A stretch of DNA of 39,001 nucleotides from Anaeromyces robustus (Eukaryota > Neocallimastigomycota > Neocallimastigomycetes > Neocallimastigales > Neocallimastigaceae): contig MCFG01000515.1 in assembly GCA_002104895.1 (NCBI GenBank), positions 1 to 39,001 on the forward strand, written 5' to 3'. The notes beneath the pieces are model-generated. The model worked only from the letters and a program-made list of their open reading frames with translations. It was not told the origin of the DNA and made no database searches. Positions 21,034-33,293 of this stretch are shown here, piece by piece. The translations under genes were made by a program, and so were the position numbers. Every line of letters starts with the position of its first letter. Position 1 is the stretch's first letter.

Positions 21034-24000
21034 TAATAGTAAACCATCATCATATGTTATCATGTTCACTAAAATTATACTCTTTTTTTTTATTTTATAG
21101 ATTGTTATTTATATTTATTATTACTATTATTACATAATTATTACATAATTTATTATTATTACTATTATTACTATTATTATTTATTATTATTTATTATTAT
21201 TTATAATTATATTAAAAACTATAATTATATAATTATATAATTATATATTTGATGATTATATGATTATATGATTATAATAATAATATAAATAAATATTTTT
21301 AATTTATTTAGTTTAACTTGTACTTTTCCTCTATAAAATTGTACTTTTTTAGATTTTATTTTATGTTTAAAATTTTTTAAAACTTTTATTCTTTTTTTTT
21401 ATTTTTTTATAATAATAATTAAATATAAATAATAATGAAATAATAATAGATAATAATATATAATAATACTAATAAAAAGATATATTTAAATTTAATATAT
21501 AATAATATACGATATTAATATATCTAATAGATTAATATTTATACAATTATTAATAGATTTAATAAATTATCATTAATTAAAAGGTGGTACAAATTTATAT
21601 ATAATATATTATAATATATTGGAATATACATAAAATAAATTAAATCATATAGAATAAACTTTAAAAAAATTAATTAATAAATAAATAAAAAGGTTAATAA
21701 TGAAATCAAAAAAATTTATATATATAAATATATTATATAAATAAAAAAATAAAAAATAAAATTTATTTATATCAAAATTTATTTGAACACAATTATTAAT
21801 TATTAATTATTATTTATTATTTATATTAATATCTTTAAATATAATTTGTAACATAGATTTTCTTTTTTTTTTATTAATTAAATAAATAAATATAAAAAAA
21901 AGAAAAATAGAATTATTAAAGCTTTTTATACAATTTTATTTAAATAATAATTATAAAATAATAATACGAAATAATATGAATAATATGAAATAATATGAAA
22001 TAATATGAAACCTTTTTTTATATATAAGAATTATATTATAAATATTATAAATATTATAAATATTATAAATATTATGATGTATCATTTGGTTAAAAAGGTT
22101 TGATATATTTAAAATAATTTATAATTATTCTTTTTCATTTAAATAGTATATAATTTGAACTTTAAAAAGTTTTTTTTTCTATTTTGTTTCATATCTTAAA
22201 TACTCAATTATTTATTTTGTTTACTGCCCACATACAAAATTTTGTTAAGAATTTCTTATAAATATGAATTAATACAATATATTTAGCATAATAATTTATA
22301 AACTACTCTACATAATACAGTAATAAAAGATAGTTTTATTTTTTACTTAAAAGTATTATTCATATGTATAAGTTTACCTAGCTTTAAATAATTAAGTCAT
22401 TATTATTTAATGATTAATCTTTTATAAGATCATTTAGTATATATTAATAATTAATAATAATTTTTGACTTTGATTATGAAAAAAGATGATATATATATAT
22501 ATATAAAATAAATAAATAAATATATATAAAATTATTATTGCTTCAATTATTTATTTATTATTATTTATTATTTATTATTTATTATTTGATGAAACAATTT
22601 TGAAATATATTTTTATTAATTTTTATATATTATAATAATAATATATATAATAAATAATAAATAATAAATAATCTTTTGTATATATATATATATTATGTTT
22701 AAGCTTTGAAAAGATTAATACTGTACCAAAAAAAAATATTTACTATATAAATATTTAATATTTATTATTTAATTATAAAATTTTAATTTAAAATGTATAT
22801 ATATATTAAAATATTAAAAATGGCAACAATTGTATTATTTAAAAGAATGTATTATTTAGACGGATGTATTATTTAAATGGATGTGTAGATAATGATTTAA
22901 AAAAAATAATTATTTAAGAAATAAAAAAAAAATTTTATCTATTAAATAAAACTTTTATTAAAAAGTATTTATTTGTATAAATGTTATAATATTATTAATA
23001 TTATTAAGAATAAGATTATTTTATATAAACTTTTTTAGTTTAATATAATATATAAAAAAAAAAAAACATAAATGAATAAGTTTAATTAAAAAGATAAATT
23101 TTATTTTTTTATCTTTTTTTTTTTTTTTTAATATATAACCGACTAATTTTGGAAATATATACAATTTGATAATAACAAAATAACAAAATCATTCAAATGG
23201 TTAAAAATATATTGTATAATAAAGTAAATAATTATTATAATTATAATAATTAATAATATAAGAGTAATTAAATAAATACATAAATATATAAATAAATAAA
23301 TAAATGTATTATTTACTTAAATATAATAGAAAAACATGTTTTTTATTATGCACATATATATATAAATATATATATATTTTTAATAATTATTATAAAAAAC
23401 TATTATTGTTTTTTTTTCATAATAATTCTATTATTTTGTATTTTAATAATTTTAAATGTTTGTTTATTTTTTTTATTTTATTTTTCATTGTAAAACATTT
23501 TACAAATGATTTATTTGGTATACAATATTACAAAAATAGGAATACTTAAATTATCTTATACTCATTATAATTAATCATTATAATTAAAAAAATATATATA
23601 ATATATAATATTTTTTTTTTAATATTAAATATTGACAAAATTAATTATTTAGATAATAAATAAATATATATAAATATAATATTATAAATATAATATATAT
23701 AAATATAAATATAAATATATATATATATATATTTAACAACACCAAAAAAAATAATAATAAAAATAATAATCTTATTATTTTCCTAAGTTATCAATAATGA
23801 AATATTATTTTATTTTAATATTAATGATGATTATAATTATTTTTATAAAAAGTAATACTTAATAATAAGGATTGATCAAGATATTTGATTGGTTAAAATA
23901 ATATGGATCAAAGTGGATATTTATATATATATAAAAACTCTAATTAATCAAGCCATATGGTTTCTTTTATTAATCATGAATATTTAATTTCATTTTGTGG

Positions 24001-25000
24001 CACATCTATTTGAATAATAAATTATATTATTGAATAAAAATAAAAAATAATATAATTAACCTATTAATGTAAGGCTAATAAAATTTAAATATATATTTTA
24101 TAATAAATGAAAATAATTAATTATAAATGGAATTACATAGAATAAGTTTAATTATTTTTTCAAATGATGGTTTATTTTATTTTAACCATGTTAAGAAAAA
24201 ATAAATAAATAAATTAAAATTATTATTATTATTCTTAACAAATCAAATATTAACCATTTCATTTTTTTTCATTATTTATTTATTTATATCATACATTATT
24301 ATATAAATTAAATTGTATCAACGTATCCATTTTTTATACCAAGAAATTTTTTATTTTATTTATATCATTTAAAAAAAAAAAAAAAGAAAGTTATTATTTA
24401 TTATTTATTATTTATTATTTTACAATGGTTTATTTATTTACCTATATATATATTCAATATTTAATTGATTAATAACAAAAATTTATATATATATTTAAAA
24501 ATCATTATTAATAATAATTATATATACATTATAATTAATTATTATTTACTTATTAATAATTATTCTTTACTTATGATAATAAATATAAAATGTATCAATG
24601 TTTTTTTAATAAAAAAATAAAACAAAATATGTCAATGTTCGGATTTAAAATAATTAAAAAACTAACTATAAATATTATTGAATAAACTATATTATATTAT
24701 ATATATTATATTAAATATATTTTATTCTATATAATAATATATTATAACATCCATTTATATATATAATGTATATTTATTATATTTATTTATTTATTTATTT
24801 ATATAGTTTCATCAACCTTTTTATTTAATATTTTTTAGGAATAGTTTAATGTATTTTATTACACTTTTATTTTTTTTTAATTTCGTAGTTTATCCATTAT
24901 CATTATCATAAATTAATAACCATATATTACAATAAAGTTTAATATATCAAATACTTAAACTTTAAAAAGTTTATAAAGCTTACTTTGAACTGATCGTAAA
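20544..25000. other. Gene-free AT-rich DNA, first part
   Basis: No credible coding frame is seen. The frames at 20909-21100 and 23304-23549 are Ile/Asn or Phe/Tyr/Lys-rich readings of microsatellite or T-rich DNA. The region contains an (AAT)n array (20984-21033), direct repeats of TATTATAAA near 22035-22075 and AATATGAA near 21970-22010, and TA runs. Slightly GC-richer patches occur at about 20618-20650 and 22218-22250 without recognisable RNA-gene boxes. Confidence 0.5.
20984..21033. repeat. (AAT)n microsatellite
   Basis: About sixteen trinucleotide units, preceded by shorter AAT tracts near 20850 and 20960. Confidence 0.85.
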
Positions 25001-27210
25001 AATTATTAAAAAAAATTAATATAAAATTTATTATTTATTATTTATATATAAATATATAAATCTTTTTTTTAAATCATCTTTTTATTCACCATTATTTTTT
25101 ATTGTCATATAATCCATTATTATAGTAAAAAAAAAAAATCGTTAATTAAATCTTTTAACCATAAAATTTAATTAAAACTAAACTTAAATAATTAATAAAT
25201 ATATCTATATATAATTAAAAAAAAACTTTAATAATTAATATAAAAAAGAAAGTATTATTGTTAAAATTAAAGATTTTTTAGTACTTTTTTATTTTTTTTT
25301 ATAACTAATATAACTAATGAATTGTAATGTAAAATAGGATATTGTATTAAATCATTGTTATAATAAAGAGATTAAATACATTAATAATAACTATTATTTA
25401 GTAATAATTTAAATAATAATTAATTATTAAAATATGTAAAAGATAGATTGTATGTAAAAGATATACCGTATTAATTTAATTTTAAATAAAAAAAAATAAA
25501 CAAATATATTAATGAATAGATTTAAATAAATAAATAAATATATATAATAAATAAATATATATAATAAATAAATAAATAAATAAATTCAATATTCTTTTTT
25601 TTATAAAGTTGAAGAAAAAAAATTTTTTTTTGTTACTTGCTAAGTATTGATTTATAAAAGTTGAAAGAAAGAAAGAAAAAAAAAAGGAGAGTTTAAATTA
25701 ATAAGATATTAAATTGTAATTTATATCATTATAAAAAATAATTAATTATTTATATTAATAGAAAAAAAAATTTATGTTAAAAAAAAATGAATCCACTTTT
25801 TTATTTATTTATTTATTAATAAATTAATTAATTTATAAAAAAAATTTTTTTATATTTATATTTATATTTATATTTATTATATTTAATTATATATTCCTTT
25901 ATTTCATATGATATTTACAATAATAATTATTATTATTATTTTAAATATTTTTAGATAATGAAACCTATTCAATAGTTATTATGTAATATAATATAATATA
26001 AATAATTAATATTATATATTAAATATTATAAACAATTTTATAAAAGAATAAAAAGAATAAAAAGAATAAAAAAAAAAAACATATGTAACAATAATTAAAA
26101 AATAAATAAAAAAAAAAGGATAATTAATAAAAAATAAAAAAAAACTTCTTTTTATGTAATAAAAAAAAAAAAAAGAATTTTTTTAATTTAGTTAAGGGTC
26201 GGTGATGATTTAATAATTTATTTAATTATTAACAAAAAAAATTTTTTTTTTTTCATTTTTTCATTCACAATCTTATGATTATTTTTTATTTTTTTATTTA
26301 ATTTTTTATAATAAAATTTATTAATATAAAATATAACTATTATTAATATATTTAATTACATATATTAATTAATTATAGTATATTGTAACAATATATTATA
26401 ATATAATTTATCAAAAATAATATATTATAATCAAAAAAGTTTAAAAAAAATAAAATGTGTTTTATGAATTTTCAAAAATTTTTAATTACATTTAATATAT
26501 TCCTTTATATTATGTAATATATTTTATATACTGTAACCTATATTGCAGATATATTAAATATAACTGATTTATTAAAAATAAAAAAATTTTTTTTATATTA
26601 AAATTAAAATATGGCATTTAGTACAAAATATAAAAAAATAATAATAAAAAAAAATATTAATAAAAATATATATAATATAAATATTATTAATAAAAAATAA
26701 TAATTTTTGTGTAAGAATAGAATATTATATAAAAAAAAGATTAACAATAGATTTATTATTTTTTAAATTATTATTATTCTATATTAATTTTATTATTAAA
26801 TAATTTATTAATTAATATTATATAATATCAATTTATTCTAATATATATGTTTTTCTTAATCTTGTATTTTATTTATTTATTAATTTGCTTTTTTTTTACC
26901 ATTTATATAAAATGAAATCAATTTTTTTTATATTACTTTTATAGTAATTTATAATATTTAATATATTAGAATATATTATATTAAATGATAATTATTATTA
27001 TATATAAATTTTTTATGTAATAAAGATAAAATAAAAATAAAAATAAAATGTTCATTTTATCCTACTACCTACTACTAAAAGGTTTACCTTTGAAATTAAA
27101 TAAATATTAAAAAATATTAAAAAATATGAAATTATATATATAAAATTTAATATAAACATTATTACAAATTATATATAATTATATACAATTATATACAATC
27201 AATTATATAC

Positions 27211-27213
<3 letters not shown>

Positions 27214-27259
<46 letters not shown>

Positions 27260-27272
27260 TATATTTATTTAT
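27214..27272. repeat. (TTTA)n microsatellite
   Basis: About fourteen TTTA units, continuing as a degenerate ATATTTATTTATT tail. Confidence 0.85.
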
Positions 27273-28352
27273 TTGCTTTTTGCAAATTTATAATTTTGTT
27301 AAATTCATATAAATAGGATAGAATATAAATAGGATATAAATTACAATATTCTATAATAAATATACTTTTTATATTATAATAACGCCAGTATATATAATAT
27401 TAATAATTATTAATTGAATTATTATAATCATAAGAAAATTTAGGGAAATTGAATATAATTAGAAAAACAAAAAAAAACTAAAAAAAAAAAATAAACAAAC
27501 AATTAAACATAAATAAAATAAAATAAAATAAAATAATTGTAATAATAATTAATTATTATTATATTCTATATAATAGAAAAAATAAATATTTATATATATT
27601 GAATTCCATTGAAATAAAAACAAAATATATATTTAATATATATAATATATGTAAACTGTTGTTAAAATTTCATTGTATAGTATAATAGATAATTGAGGCT
27701 TATATAGCATTACAATAAATAGCCAAAAAGTTATTAATTATTATTATTTGTGTCATTTAAAACAAATATGTGGCAAATATTTATTATTATTTAGGTTATG
27801 TAATTAATTAATCAAATGAAAAATAAAGGTGTAACTTTATTATACTCTTATTTTTACATATATATATAAATTATTTTTTAAAAAAAAAATGTGGGGCAAA
27901 GTCTGGGTGTTTTATTATTAAATTTTGAAAATTGTAGGGCTAAATTCAAATAACCCATTTAATTCATGTTTATTATTATGATTATTATGATTATGATTAT
28001 GATTATTATTGTTGTTATTTTTTTTTTTAATTTTGTTTAATATTATAAAATATAGTTTTTATAAACAAATGCAGTTTTTTTTTGTTCATTATTATTATTA
28101 TTATTATTATTTTATCATATTATATAATGATTATATATATATAAATTGTTTTTTTTTTCTAGTAAGGCTTTTTAAAAATTATTGTAATTTATTATTCCTT
28201 TTTTTTTTTTTTAATTATTAAATAATATATAGTAATACAAATGTTAAATAATAAAAAGTATTTTCGTTCTAGCCAATATATGATTAACATGAAAAATAAT
28301 TTATCTTATTTATTGCTTATTTATTTATTTATTAAATTATTTATTTACTTAC

Positions 28353-28383
<31 letters not shown>

Positions 28384-29050
28384 TCAATTCATTTACTTAA
28401 TTATTTAAATAAATAAAAATGTTTTTTTATTATATTTAATATTTTTCTATTTAGTTCTTTTTTTTATATAATTCTTCTCTTTTTAATTTAATAAATATAT
28501 TGTAATATACTTTATTGTACTATTTTATTAAATAGGGTAGATTTTATAATCATATATTATTTATATGTATCAATACATTTATGATATATTAAATATCATA
28601 TTATAGAATTAACAGTTTCCGATTTGATCTAATATATTCATAATATATATTACAATATAATATAATATATTATTAATATTTGAATTGATTTATTATAGAA
28701 AATTAATTATTTTTAATATATTACTTTAAAATTTTAATAGTTAATATTTTTTTAATAATATTTTTTAATAGTTTAAATAATTTGGTTGTCGTAAAATCAT
28801 AACATTTATTTTATTCTATTATAAATTATGTAATATAAATTATTATAATATTATTAAATTATTATAATATAAAATAAAATAATTAATTATAAAATATAAT
28901 AAATTAAAAAATGTCTTTCTATTCCATATATTGAAAAAAAATTTTTTTTTTTTTTTGATATACGGAATTGATTATTTATTAAATTATATACAACATAAAA
29001 AAAAATTATTATTTATTTATAATAATTTTAAAAATAATAAATCTTAAAAC

Positions 29051-29051
29051 A

Positions 29052-29115
<64 letters not shown>
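29051..29115. repeat. (ATT)n microsatellite
   Basis: More than twenty uninterrupted ATT units, with a shorter second tract at about 29150-29171. Confidence 0.9.
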
Positions 29116-29118
<3 letters not shown>

Positions 29119-30248
29119 GAAATAATGGAATAATTACAAAAAATAAAAATTTATTATTATTATTATTATTATATTAAATATTATATATAATTTTTTATTT
29201 AATCAAAATAATATATAAATAACAAATATTTTCTTCTTTTCCTTTTTTTTTTTTTTTTTTTTTTTTACTTTTTTTTACTTCACACTTTTTTTATTTTATA
29301 AAGGAAGCAAATAAAAAAAATATAAAAAAAAAAGCTAATAATATTATTTAATAATATTAATAAAAACATACCAATTATTATCTAAAATAAGCTTTTATTT
29401 TTAAAAGTTTTTAATTAATTTATTTGTACAAATTTTTATAAATAGAAATATATATTGTAAGTATTCAATGAAATAATTAATTCCTTGTTTTTTTCTTTTT
29501 TTGTTGAAAGTTTTTTTTTTTAATAAACAATTCAGTCATTCTATCATTGAAAATAATTAAATAAAATGGTAGTAAAATGAATTTTTGATTTTTAATAGTT
29601 TTTCAAAAAAAATTAAAAAAAATAATTGAAAATCAAAAATTGAAGTATTAATATATATATATAATAAATACTTTATAAAAATCAAAGAAGACAGAAGAAA
29701 AAAAAACAAAAAATAATAAAATAGAAACAATAAAGAAAAAAAAAAGAATTAATAATAAAAAAATATTATTTATTGAAAAAAAGTGTAATAAATAATAAAT
29801 AAGTAAATAAGTAAATAATTTGAAAATTTGAATTTTTTACATAATTAACAAAATCAACTAAAAAGCAAAAAAAATAATAAAGTTGGAAAGATTTTTTATT
29901 TAATAGTAGTAATATTATAAAAATAGCTTTTTATTTTAAAAAAAAATAAATAAAAAAAATAAAATATAAAAAGAATATAGATTTAAAAAGTGTATTTTAA
30001 AGAATAGAATAATAATAGTTAATTTAAAAATAATAATAAATATATATCTAATATATGCATATATACAAAAATAAATATTTTTAATTTTAAAAAAATTTAT
30101 ATATATTACTTAAAAACAATTTTTTATATTTATATATGTATTATATATAATAAACATAAAAATTAATAATATTATTTTATTATTTTTTAAAATATATATA
30201 TATTTTTTGACTGTTTTTTTTTTATATATATATTATAGAATATCAAAA

Positions 30249-31775
30249 ATGACTTCTTTCAAGGTTCAATCTGATAACGTTAAATACACTGATGATGCTA
30301 TCATCTCTACTTACGTCTACCAAGACACTAGAGTTGAAAGAAAAGAAGGTCAACCTTTAATTGTTAAGCCAATTGAAGAAACTTACATGTTCAAGACCGA
30401 AACTAAGCTTCCAAAGTTAGGTCTTATGCTTATTGGTTGGGGTGGTAACAACGGTACTACCACTACTGCTGGTATTCTTGCTAACCGTCACAAGTACACC
30501 TGGCAAACCAGAGAAGGTACTCAAACTGCTAACTACTTTGGTTCTGTCACTCAATCTTCTACTTTAAAGATTGGTGTTGATGAAAACGGTCAAGATGTTT
30601 TCATTCCATTCCATGAAATTCTTCCAATGGTTAACCCAGATGATATTGTTGTTGGTGGTTGGGATATTAGTTCCGTTAACATGGGTGATGCCATGCGTCG
30701 TGCTAAGGTTCTTGAACCAGATCTTCAAAACCAACTTTACGAAGAAATGTCTAAAATGAAACCACTTCCAGCTCCATACTACCCATCTTTCATTGCTGCT
30801 AACCAAAAGGAAAGAGCTGACAATGTTCTTAAGGGTACTAAGCAAGATAACTTAGAAGAAATCCGTAAGCACATTAGAGATTTCAAGAAGGACAATGATT
30901 TAGATAAGGTTGTTGTTCTTTGGACTGCTAACACTGAACGTTACGCTGATATTCTTAAGGGAGTTAACGATACCGCTGATAACCTTCTTAACGCTGTTAA
31001 GAACAACCATGAAGAAGTTTCACCATCTACTATCTTTGCTCTTGCTTCTATCTTAGAAAAGACTCCATTCATTAACGGTAGTCCACAAAACACTCTTGTT
31101 CCAGGTGTTATTGATTTAGCTATTCGTGAAAATGTTTACATTGGTGGTGATGATTTCAAGAGTGGACAAACTAAGATGAAATCTGTTATGGTTGATTTCT
31201 TAGTTAATGCTGGTATTAAGCCAATTTCTATTACTAGTTACAACCATTTAGGTAACAATGATGGTAGAAACCTTTCTGCTCCAGCTCAATTCCGTTCTAA
31301 GGAAATCTCAAAGAGTTCCGTTGTTGATGATATGGTTGCTTCTAATGCCATTTTATACAAGGAAAACGAACACCCAGATCACGTTATTGTTATTAAATAC
31401 ACTCCAGCTGTTGGTGACAGTAAGCGTGCCTTAGATGAATACCAAAGTGAAATTTTCATGGGAGGTCGTAACACTATTTCTATGCACAATGTTTGTGAAG
31501 ATTCTCTTTTAGCTGCTCCAATTATTATTGATTTATGTATTCTTACTGAATTAATGACTCGTATTACTTGGAAGAGACCAGAAGATACTGACTACAAGAG
31601 ATTCCACTCTGTTCTTTCTGTTCTTTCTTACCTCTTAAAGGCTCCAGTTGTTCCAGAAGGTACTCCAGTCATTAACGCTTTATCTAAACAACGTAAATGT
31701 ATGGAAAACATTTTCAGAGCTTGTGTTGGTTTACCACCACAAAACGATATGATGTTAGAATCTAAGGCTTTCTAA
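30249..31775 (+). CDS. INO1: Inositol-3-phosphate synthase, copy 2
   Basis: This is the second 508-residue copy of the enzyme converting glucose 6-phosphate to myo-inositol 3-phosphate, with all motifs of copy 1 (GWGGNN 63-68, NGSPQNT 276-282, [10 protein letters not shown] 330-339). The frame is open further up, to an ATG at 30207, but that adds 14 residues read from AT-rich leader. The ATG at 30249 matches copy 1 exactly and is the better start. Relative to copy 1 I count ten base changes: one at codon 5 and nine in the last 295 bases, giving E448D, F449Y and L508F. Between them, 1,214 bases are identical, synonymous sites included. Flanks are unrelated. Both copies are intact and in the same orientation, 25.2 kb apart. 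Confidence 0.97.
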   Translation: MTSFKVQSDNVKYTDDAIISTYVYQDTRVERKEGQPLIVKPIEETYMFKTETKLPKLGLMLIGWGGNNGTTTTAGILANRHKYTWQTREGTQTANYFGSVTQSSTLKIGVDENGQDVFIPFHEILPMVNPDDIVVGGWDISSVNMGDAMRRAKVLEPDLQNQLYEEMSKMKPLPAPYYPSFIAANQKERADNVLKGTKQDNLEEIRKHIRDFKKDNDLDKVVVLWTANTERYADILKGVNDTADNLLNAVKNNHEEVSPSTIFALASILEKTPFINGSPQNTLVPGVIDLAIRENVYIGGDDFKSGQTKMKSVMVDFLVNAGIKPISITSYNHLGNNDGRNLSAPAQFRSKEISKSSVVDDMVASNAILYKENEHPDHVIVIKYTPAVGDSKRALDEYQSEIFMGGRNTISMHNVCEDSLLAAPIIIDLCILTELMTRITWKRPEDTDYKRFHSVLSVLSYLLKAPVVPEGTPVINALSKQRKCMENIFRACVGLPPQNDMMLESKAF

Positions 31776-32810
31776 GTGATATGAAAAATTTCATAATAAT
31801 TAACTAAATTAAATAATTAATAATAAATTATATATAATTATTAATTAATTAATTAAAGATTTTTTTCTTTTCAGTTTTTTTTTAAAAGTCTTTTTTAATT
31901 CTTTTTTATAATATTTTTTTTTGTTTAAAAAGAAATATTATAAGAAAAAAAAAAAAAAAAGGTTTTATGATAAAAGGTTGAAAAGGAAAAAAAAAATTCC
32001 CTCATCCAAAAAAAAGTATATAATATTTTTACATAGATTTTAGATAATAATAACCTTAAAACATTTTAAAAACGAAAAAAAAAAAAAAACAAAAACATTT
32101 TTACTAATAATATTATTAGCATAAAAAAAAATTTTTTTTATACATATTAATTAATATTAACCTTATTAACATATCATAATTTTAATACTTTAATACATAA
32201 TACCATATAAACATATTAAAAACGTTGTAAAAAAAAGAAAAATAATAGAATTATTTTTATTACCACCCCTCAAACAAACAAACAAAAAAAAAAAGAAAGA
32301 AAAGAAAAAAAAATTATAAATAAAAATTATAATAAGTTTTAATTTTTATTTGTATTATATTTTTTTTTTTTTTTTTATAATTTTTTTTTTTATTAACAAA
32401 ATAATTAGACTTAATTTTAGTAATAAGAAATTAATTTTAAGATCTATAATTTTTTTTTTATATTAATTTACGCTATATATAAAAATAGTCCATAGATAAA
32501 AAAAAAGAATTTTTTTTTAAATGTATAGAACAAAAATGATCTTTATGAAATGAGAGTAAGAATAATTGAACAGAAAACATTTCTAGATTATTATTAATAA
32601 TTTTCTTTTTTTTTTTTTTTATTTAAAAAAAAAAAATTTAACCCTTGTTTAAAAAAAACCCTCTCCTATATAATTTTTTTTTTTATATAAATTGTAATTA
32701 AAAAAAAAAAAAATAAGAATAACATAAAACATAAAAAAATCAGAAAAAAAAAGTATAATATAACAAACAAAACAAACACACAAACAAAACAAAAAACAAA
32801 ATATCGAACA

Positions 32811-32860
<50 letters not shown>

Positions 32861-33000
32861 AAATTTTTTTATTTTAATATAAAAAAAATTTTTTTTTTTT
32901 ACTTTTGTATATGTTTTCTTTTTTTTTTTTTTATAAATTTTATAGATTTTGATTTTATAAATTTGTATTTGTTTAATTTGATTTATTATTTTTTTTTATA
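31776..33000. other. AT-rich spacer between synthase copy 2 and the retrotransposon
   Basis: Homopolymer-dense DNA with a long A run (about 32815-32858) and several T runs. No gene is seen. The rise in sequence complexity near 33000 marks the approximate 5' edge of the retrotransposon. Confidence 0.55.
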
Positions 33001-33125
33001 CTTTTGAGTATTTTGGTAGATTGCTTTAAGGGTTATTCTATTTATATAAAAAGTAGTTTTAATAATGGAAACAATAGTATAGCAAAAGTAAATAGTTTAT
33101 TTGTGACCAGTGAATAACTCTAGTT

Positions 33126-33200
33126 AACTCTAGTGTAGATTTAATAGAATTTAATAATATTGTTAAAGGTTACTCGAAACCTAATTCTTTTGTTTCTATT
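33126..33200 (+). repeat. Retrotransposon leader made of self-derived segments
   Basis: Bases 33126-33172 resemble the element's own 3' UTR at 36972-37016 (shared CTAGTGTAGAT, AATAGAA and TATTGTTAA blocks). Bases 33171-33200 are identical over 30 nt to 36347-36376 inside the RT ORF, in the same frame (peptide YSKPNSFVSI). The two segments meet at a GGTTA that both share. Confidence 0.8.
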
Positions 33201-33293
33201 GTTTTTGTTCGTGGTTTCCGTTGTTATAGAACTGATATTAACAACACTAGCATTATCTTCATCAATGGCCTTCACTCATGGACCAATGCATAT

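Larger units (their letters stand above)
25001..30248. other. Gene-free AT-rich DNA, second part, ending in the promoter of inositol-phosphate synthase copy 2
   Basis: No credible gene is seen; the frame at 28009-28221 is a Phe/Tyr/Leu-rich reading of T-rich DNA. Arrays of TTTA (27214-27272, 28340-28384) and ATT (29051-29115) occur. A GC-richer patch with nested pairing lies at 27889-27960. The last few hundred bases are the upstream region of the synthase gene at 30249 and do not resemble the upstream region of its twin. Confidence 0.5.

Noticed and set aside
23304-23549. 81-residue frame with Tyr, Phe, Lys and Asn
   Set aside because: Same composition as chance frames in AT-rich DNA, and no rise in complexity at its ends.
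26190-26250. GGTGATGATTT as a possible box C of a C/D snoRNA
   Set aside because: No CTGA box D or terminal stem lies at a suitable distance.
27880-27960. Possible tRNA (TGGGGCAAAGTC as A box, AAATTCAAATAACCC as B box)
   Set aside because: No acceptor or T-stem pairing of the right length and poor match to the B-box consensus.
28009-28221. 70-residue Phe/Tyr-rich frame
   Set aside because: Driven by T runs and an ATT repeat; no recognisable domain.
30207-30248. In-frame upstream start for inositol-phosphate synthase copy 2
   Set aside because: The extra 14 residues come from AT-rich leader and are absent from copy 1, which starts with the same MTSFKVQ.
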